The notes beneath the pieces are model-generated. The model did no database searches. It worked only from the letters and a program-made list of their open reading frames with translations, and was not told the origin of the DNA. From contig JAJTIE010000029.1 of the NCBI GenBank assembly GCA_021300195.1, positions 1 to 46,278 of the forward strand: a stretch of DNA of 46,278 nt, written 5' to 3'. Shown here piece after piece: positions 42,113-46,278 of this stretch. Made by a program: the position numbers and the translations under genes. This stretch comes from Bacteroidota bacterium (GTDB taxonomy: Bacteria; Bacteroidota; Bacteroidia; J057; JAJTIE01). Numbering within the stretch: position 1 is the stretch's first letter; each line of letters begins with the position of its first letter.

Positions 42113-44122
42113 TTAGTTTGCCAGAATCAGAAACTCGGTACGGCGGTTGCGGGCACGGCCCTCGGCGGTGCTGTTGTCGGCCACCGGCTTGGCCTCTCCG
42201 TAGCCCTTGGCCTGCGTCCGCTCCTCGGCTATACCCGCCTGGATGAGCCAGGTTCGTACCGCCTCTGCCCGCCGCTGGCTCAGGTCCAGGTTGTAGGCCG
42301 GGCTGCCATCCGCGTCTGTGTGGCCCGAGATTTGTACCCGAACGCCCGGGTGCAGCTCCATGAAGCGTGCCACGGCCTGCAGTTCGGGGGTGCTGGTGGC
42401 CAGCAGTTCGGCCTTGTCCACCTCAAAGAACACATTGTCCAGGCGCACCAGTGCCCCTGCCACCAGCGGCTGCAGCTGTATCTCTAGCCCCACATAGGCC
42501 CCTTGGGGCTGGGCGGGCACTGCAAAGTGCTGGCTGTGGAATAGGTAGCCATTCTGCTCTATGTGGGCGGCATAGTCCGTACCCAGGGGCAGGCTTAGCA
42601 GGAACTCGCCCGTAGCGGCATTGCTCTCCACGCTGCGCACCGGGTAGCCGTCGCTCAGGCGGCGAAACTGGATGAGGGCCTGTACGGGCTGGCCAGTTTT
42701 TTGGTTTCGCACCCGGCCCTTTACGTAGGTTCCCGGCTTGGGGCGGATGCGCTCATCCAGCACAAACTGGTAAATATCGCTGCCACCCGGCCCGCCCGCA
42801 CGGGTAGTGCCTATGTAGCCTACCTCGCCCCGGGTATTCACCACCAGTGCCTGTTCATCCGCTTCGGTATTCAGGGGGTAGCCCAGGTTTCTCGGTTCGC
42901 TCCAGCTGCTGTCGGGCAGCAGGCTAGCCATAAACAGGTCGATGCCCCCTGCGCCCGGGTGGTAGTCGCTGCTGAAGTACAGGGTTTGTCCATCCGCAGC
43001 CAGGAAGGGATAAAACTCATCTCCCGGCGTGTTGATGGGTGCGCCCAGGTTATTGGGAGGCATCCAGCTTCCGTCGGCTGTGCGCTGGCTGTACCAGATG
43101 TCGTGCCCCCCTAGCCCCCCGGGCCGGTTGCTTACAAAATAGAGGTGCTGGCCATCGGGGCTCAGGCAGGGTTGGCTGTCCCAGTGCGGGCTGTTTAGTA
43201 CGGCGCTCATGTTTTGGGGTTCGGTCCAGCGCTGGCCTATCAGGCGCGCCACATACAGGTCGCAGCTACCCTCTCCGTCGCGGCGGCTGCAGCCGGTAAA
43301 GTACACCCACTGCCCATCCTGGCTAAAGCAGGCCGCCCCCTCGCTTTTATCCGTGTTGATGGGCGGCCCCAGGTTTACGGCTGTTTGCCAGCTGCCGTCG
43401 GCGTTCCGGCGTGCCCAGTAGAAGTCTTCGTTATAGCCCTGTGCCAGCCGGTCGTAGCCCCCCAGATTGCCCTCGCGGCGGCTGGTGAAGAAGAGCGTCT
43501 GTTCGTCTGCCGTTAGCTGCGGCATGTACTCATCGCCCGGGCTGTTTATTCCGCTGCCCAGCAGCCGGGGCTCGAAGCGGATGCTATCCTGGCGTATGCG
43601 TACGGCAAAGTCCAGTTTCTTCAGCATCTGTTCGCCCCGCTGCTGCTGGGCGGGTGTCAGGCTGGGCAGGGCCAGCAGGCTTTGTGCCTGCTGGCGCGCC
43701 TGCACATACTGGCCCTGGCCGGTGTACAGCTCGGCCAGCCACAGGTGGGCCGAGCCAAACGCGGCTTCGCCGGGCCTGAGTGCCAGGGCCTGGCTCAGGT
43801 GCTGGATGGCCTGGGGTATATGCGGGCTTTTCAGGTCGCCTGGCCGGATCAGCTCATAGTGGATGTAGCCCAGCTGGAAGTGGGCATGGGCAAAGCCGGG
43901 CTCCAGGGCCAGGGCCTCTTCCATCATCTGCCGGGCCGTCTCGTATCGGCGTGCGCGCAGTGCCAGGCTGGCCGTCTCGTATTTTTCCAGGGCTTTTTTG
44001 CTTTTTATGCCGTAGTAACTGGGTTTCTGGGCCACGGCTGTGCCTGCCAGCAGCAGTGCCAGCAGGAGGCACCGTACCAAGCTACAGGCTGCAAAGCCAT
44101 GACCCCATGCTAGCTGTTTCAT
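42113..44122 (-). CDS. PorE-like TPR / beta-propeller / CRD / OmpA-domain protein, copy 1
   Basis: This 669-residue protein has the same domain order as its downstream neighbour: signal peptide (to about 32, ending TAVAQ), TPRs (about 45-150), a PD40-type propeller (about 190-450; ADGQTLYFSSDYHPGAGG, SPDGQHLYFVSNRPGGLGG), a regulatory-like domain (about 462-535) and an OmpA domain (about 557-669; ISGHTDADGSPAYN, ARNRRTEFLI). Such proteins anchor T9SS or other outer-membrane complexes to peptidoglycan. The ATG at 44122 is chosen because a -7-like box ends four nt upstream and the signal peptide follows; the open frame from 44257 would add 45 residues. The two genes are likely a tandem duplication in one operon. 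Confidence 0.85.
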   Translation of the reverse strand: MKQLAWGHGFAACSLVRCLLLALLLAGTAVAQKPSYYGIKSKKALEKYETASLALRARRYETARQMMEEALALEPGFAHAHFQLGYIHYELIRPGDLKSPHIPQAIQHLSQALALRPGEAAFGSAHLWLAELYTGQGQYVQARQQAQSLLALPSLTPAQQQRGEQMLKKLDFAVRIRQDSIRFEPRLLGSGINSPGDEYMPQLTADEQTLFFTSRREGNLGGYDRLAQGYNEDFYWARRNADGSWQTAVNLGPPINTDKSEGAACFSQDGQWVYFTGCSRRDGEGSCDLYVARLIGQRWTEPQNMSAVLNSPHWDSQPCLSPDGQHLYFVSNRPGGLGGHDIWYSQRTADGSWMPPNNLGAPINTPGDEFYPFLAADGQTLYFSSDYHPGAGGIDLFMASLLPDSSWSEPRNLGYPLNTEADEQALVVNTRGEVGYIGTTRAGGPGGSDIYQFVLDERIRPKPGTYVKGRVRNQKTGQPVQALIQFRRLSDGYPVRSVESNAATGEFLLSLPLGTDYAAHIEQNGYLFHSQHFAVPAQPQGAYVGLEIQLQPLVAGALVRLDNVFFEVDKAELLATSTPELQAVARFMELHPGVRVQISGHTDADGSPAYNLDLSQRRAEAVRTWLIQAGIAEERTQAKGYGEAKPVADNSTAEGRARNRRTEFLILAN

Positions 44123-44126
44123 TCCG

Positions 44127-44134
44127 TAAATATA
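44127..44134 (-). promoter_or_regulatory. -7-like box of the PorE-like operon (TATATTTA)
   Basis: TAnnTTTG apart from the last base, on the minus strand, four nt before the ATG at 44122; a leaderless start is implied. Confidence 0.45.
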
Positions 44135-44250
44135 GCCCCTGCGGAACAGGGATGCTGGGTGCAGCCAAATATTCCGGGCATCGGGCACCGCAGCTGCGCC
44201 TGTAATACCCCCCCCCGTGCATGAACTTTTGGTGAAATCTACTTGCCTTA

Positions 44251-44281
44251 TTGACACAAGGCAGGGATTGTCCCTATTTTG
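44251..44281 (+). promoter_or_regulatory. Promoter of the repeat protein (TTGACA, 18 nt, TATTTTG)
   Basis: TTGACA (44251-44256) and TATTTTG (44275-44281) are spaced by 18 nt, with the ATG 17 nt further on at 44299. The -7 box lacks one spacer base relative to TAnnTTTG. Confidence 0.5.
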
Positions 44282-44298
44282 CTATACTCAAGAAGAAC

Positions 44299-46278
44299 AT
44301 GAAGCACCCCCGGCTTACTCTCCTAGCCCTACTGCTGCTAAACAGCGTGCTGAGTACCGCTCACGCCCAGCCTACTATCGAGTGGGATAGAACTCTGGGG
44401 GGGAGTGGTACTGATTTTTTGGCTGACTTTTGGCTGACTGCTGATGGTGGCTACATCCTGGGCGGATCGTCTCAATCTAACACCAGCGGAGAGAAAAGTG
44501 AAGACGGTCGAGGCGACTGGGATGTATGGGTGATGAAGCTAAACGCAGACAGAACCATACAATGGCAAAGAACTCTGGGAGGAAATAAATATGACGCTCT
44601 GTGTGACTTTTATCAGACAGTTGACGGCGGCTACATCTTGGGCGGAACTTCTAGCTCCAATGTCAGTGGCGAGAAGACCGAAAATAGCCGAGGTGGAAGC
44701 GATTATTGGGTCATAAAGTTGAGTGCAACTGGGACTATAGAATGGCAAAGAACCTTGGGAGGAAATGATTTGGACGAGCTAAATTCACTTTCTCCTACTG
44801 CGGATGGCGGCTATATACTGGGGGGCCGGTCCAGCTCCAATGTCAGTGGCGAGAAGACCGAAAACAGCCGAGGTGCAAACGATTATTGGGTCATAAAGTT
44901 GAGTGCAACTGGGACTATAGAATGGCAAAAGACCCTGGGTGGGAGCTCCCCGGATATGCTAAGATCCGTTCAGCAGACGACTGACGGCGGCTACATCTTG
45001 GGCGGAACTTCTAGCTCCAATGTCAGTGGCGAGAAGACCGAAAATAGCCGAGGTGGAAGCGATTATTGGGTCATAAAGTTGAGTGCAACTGGGACTATAG
45101 AATGGCAAAAGACCCTGGGCGGAAGCGCCAACGACGCGTTATATCCCGTTCGGCAGACCTCCGACGGCGGCTACATCCTGGGTGGAGAGTCTATTTCCAA
45201 CTCCAGTGGTGAGAAGACCCAAAATAGCCGGGGTGGCTATGACTATTGGGTAGTGAAGCTGAGTGCAACCGGTAACATTGAGTGGGATAGAACGCTTGGC
45301 GGTTCAGAGTGGGATTTACCAAGAATGCTCTGGCAAACTAGCGACGGCGGGTATATTCTGGGTGGAGAGTCTTTCTCTGACATCAGCGGCGAGAAGACCG
45401 AGAACAGTCGAGGTGAGCAGGATGGCTGGTTGATAAAGCTGGATGCTGCCGGCAACAAAGTATGGGATAAGACACTGGGCGGAAGTAAGGGGGATGGGTT
45501 TGGTTTATTTCAGCTAGCTGTAGACGGCGGGTATATTTTGGGTGGATGGTCTTCCTCTGACATCAGCGGCGAGAAGACCGAGAATAGTCGAGGTGGCTCT
45601 GACTACTGGCTCGTAAAGCTATGCGATACGCCTATAAAGCCCACCTTGGGCCCCGACTTCGCCATGGCCTGCCCCGGTTCCGAGCCCGACACCCTACGCA
45701 CCGATGAGATAGCCGGCCTGGACTACCACTGGTACCGCGTATCCGGCCCGGGTAGCGAAACCCCGCTGGCAGGCGACGCGCACGAGCTGGAAGTACTCAG
45801 CCCCGGCACCTACATCGTAGAGGTAGAAAATGACTGCGGCCTCACTGAACGAGACACCGTGGTGGTAAGCGAAAGCGCCCACCCCGATGCCAGCAGTTTA
45901 CTACCCGAGACTGCCGAATTATGTAGTGGCCCCGTTACCCTTGGCCCTGAAGTGAGCATTACGACCTATACCTTTGGCTGGGAAGACCTGGGCTGGGGCG
46001 GGATTAGCCCTCGTACCTTTACCGAGCCCGGCACCTATATTCTTCGGGTGATAGAGTTTTCTGCCCCCGACTGCCCCGGCTACGATACCGTAGTGGTATC
46101 CGGCGGCAGCGCCCCTACTAAGCCCACCCTAGGCCCCGACCGCCCCTGGTGCCGCTGGACAGACCAGAACGCCAACGACCCCGCCTATCCCCCCGCTGCC
46201 AGCAACCCCAGCCTGGCGGGCCCCGTGGGTAGCCTGCTCACCTACACGTGGTGGCGGAATGGCACCGAGCTGACCAGC
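44299..46278 (+). CDS. Secreted repeat protein with a probable seven-bladed propeller and Ig-like domains (3' end outside window)
   Basis: The frame from the ATG at 44299 is open to the window edge (660 codons). A signal peptide (MKHPRLTLLALLLLNSVL, then STAHAQ) is followed by seven 60-residue repeats (about residues 29-448). Each contains W(D/Q)(R/K)TLGG, DGGYILGG, SGEKTEN(S)RG and D(Y/W)WV(I/V)KL motifs. Seven such units suggest a beta-propeller. Ig-like domains follow from about 452 (KPTLGPDFAMACPGSEPDTL, then PGTYIVEVENDCG and PGTYILRVIE). Proteins of this build in Bacteroidota usually end in a T9SS sorting domain, which would lie beyond the window. No enzyme domain is seen; a surface or adhesive role is inferred. 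Confidence 0.85.
   Translation, partial: MKHPRLTLLALLLLNSVLSTAHAQPTIEWDRTLGGSGTDFLADFWLTADGGYILGGSSQSNTSGEKSEDGRGDWDVWVMKLNADRTIQWQRTLGGNKYDALCDFYQTVDGGYILGGTSSSNVSGEKTENSRGGSDYWVIKLSATGTIEWQRTLGGNDLDELNSLSPTADGGYILGGRSSSNVSGEKTENSRGANDYWVIKLSATGTIEWQKTLGGSSPDMLRSVQQTTDGGYILGGTSSSNVSGEKTENSRGGSDYWVIKLSATGTIEWQKTLGGSANDALYPVRQTSDGGYILGGESISNSSGEKTQNSRGGYDYWVVKLSATGNIEWDRTLGGSEWDLPRMLWQTSDGGYILGGESFSDISGEKTENSRGEQDGWLIKLDAAGNKVWDKTLGGSKGDGFGLFQLAVDGGYILGGWSSSDISGEKTENSRGGSDYWLVKLCDTPIKPTLGPDFAMACPGSEPDTLRTDEIAGLDYHWYRVSGPGSETPLAGDAHELEVLSPGTYIVEVENDCGLTERDTVVVSESAHPDASSLLPETAELCSGPVTLGPEVSITTYTFGWEDLGWGGISPRTFTEPGTYILRVIEFSAPDCPGYDTVVVSGGSAPTKPTLGPDRPWCRWTDQNANDPAYPPAASNPSLAGPVGSLLTYTWWRNGTELTS
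44383..45642 (+). repeat. Seven in-frame 180-nt tandem repeats
   Basis: The Trp codon opening each unit falls at 44383, 44563, 44743, 44923, 45103, 45283 and 45463, exactly 180 nt apart with no indels. Parts of units 2 and 4 are identical over more than 120 nt (about 44622-44749 against 44982-45109), and unit 3 is nearly so, including silent positions. Units 1, 6 and 7 are more diverged. This pattern suggests recent gene conversion or duplication in the middle of the array. Confidence 0.95.

Noticed and set aside
1-46278. CRISPR arrays, tRNA or rRNA genes, prophage or toxin-antitoxin pairs
   Set aside because: I looked for short regularly spaced repeats, cloverleaf-like segments and typical phage genes in all gaps and saw none; the only tandem repeats are in-frame coding repeats.

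Overview
The window reads as chromosomal DNA of a G+C-rich member of the Bacteroidota, possibly Cytophagales- or Saprospiria-like; I cannot fix the family. Three things support this. A giant secreted protein ends in a type IX secretion system (T9SS) sorting domain, and two PorE-like OmpA/TPR proteins are present. Many genes have a Bacteroidota-type -7 promoter box (TAnnTTTG) just upstream of the start codon instead of a Shine-Dalgarno sequence. The gene complement (nuoA/nuoB, L-lysine 6-aminotransferase, PgpH-type HD phosphohydrolase, yicC-gmk-nadD cluster) also fits. No tRNA, rRNA, CRISPR array or prophage was seen.

Layout. 1-172: end of an IS481-like element (start of its transposase, leftward). 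276-10787: a SUMF1-like secreted protein followed by a 2969-residue modular surface protein with PKD and Ig-like domains, a 66-nt tandem repeat, two G8-like modules and a T9SS sorting domain. 10929-13460: mutL and a rhomboid protease. 13577-15462 (leftward): a Crp/Fnr regulator and a Tat-exported nitroreductase-like protein. 15698-20310: a tight housekeeping operon, yicC-gmk-nadD-pssA-methyltransferase, then a superoxide dismutase. 20342-22955 (leftward): a ketoacyl synthase overlapping a short AONS/BioF-like PLP enzyme, then a low-molecular-weight tyrosine phosphatase. 23114-26245: TPR protein, subtilisin-like protease and outer-membrane barrel, overlapping or nearly so.

26608-32282 is almost all leftward: nuoB and nuoA (without the rest of complex I), rsmG, a small unknown protein, def, ruvX, an unknown protein with a SHOCT-like tail, a GT2 glycosyltransferase and a polysaccharide deacetylase. 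32390-36912 is rightward: two exported thioredoxin-fold proteins, the PgpH-like c-di-AMP phosphodiesterase and a FemAB/GNAT-like transferase. 36924-44122 is leftward: hslU and lat, then a 511-nt gap with a candidate small RNA ending in a terminator, then two tandem PorE-like proteins. 44299-46278 is the beginning of another secreted protein, built of seven exact 180-nt repeats and Ig-like domains, running off the window.

The points most worth a second look are: the -7 boxes so close to start codons that transcripts should be leaderless; the near-identical DNA repeats in the two large surface proteins; a MutL whose endonuclease motif looks degenerate; the ketoacyl synthase/short AONS gene pair; and the candidate small RNA near 40 kb. 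I did not find a single coherent new defence or biosynthetic system; the unusual features are spread across the window.
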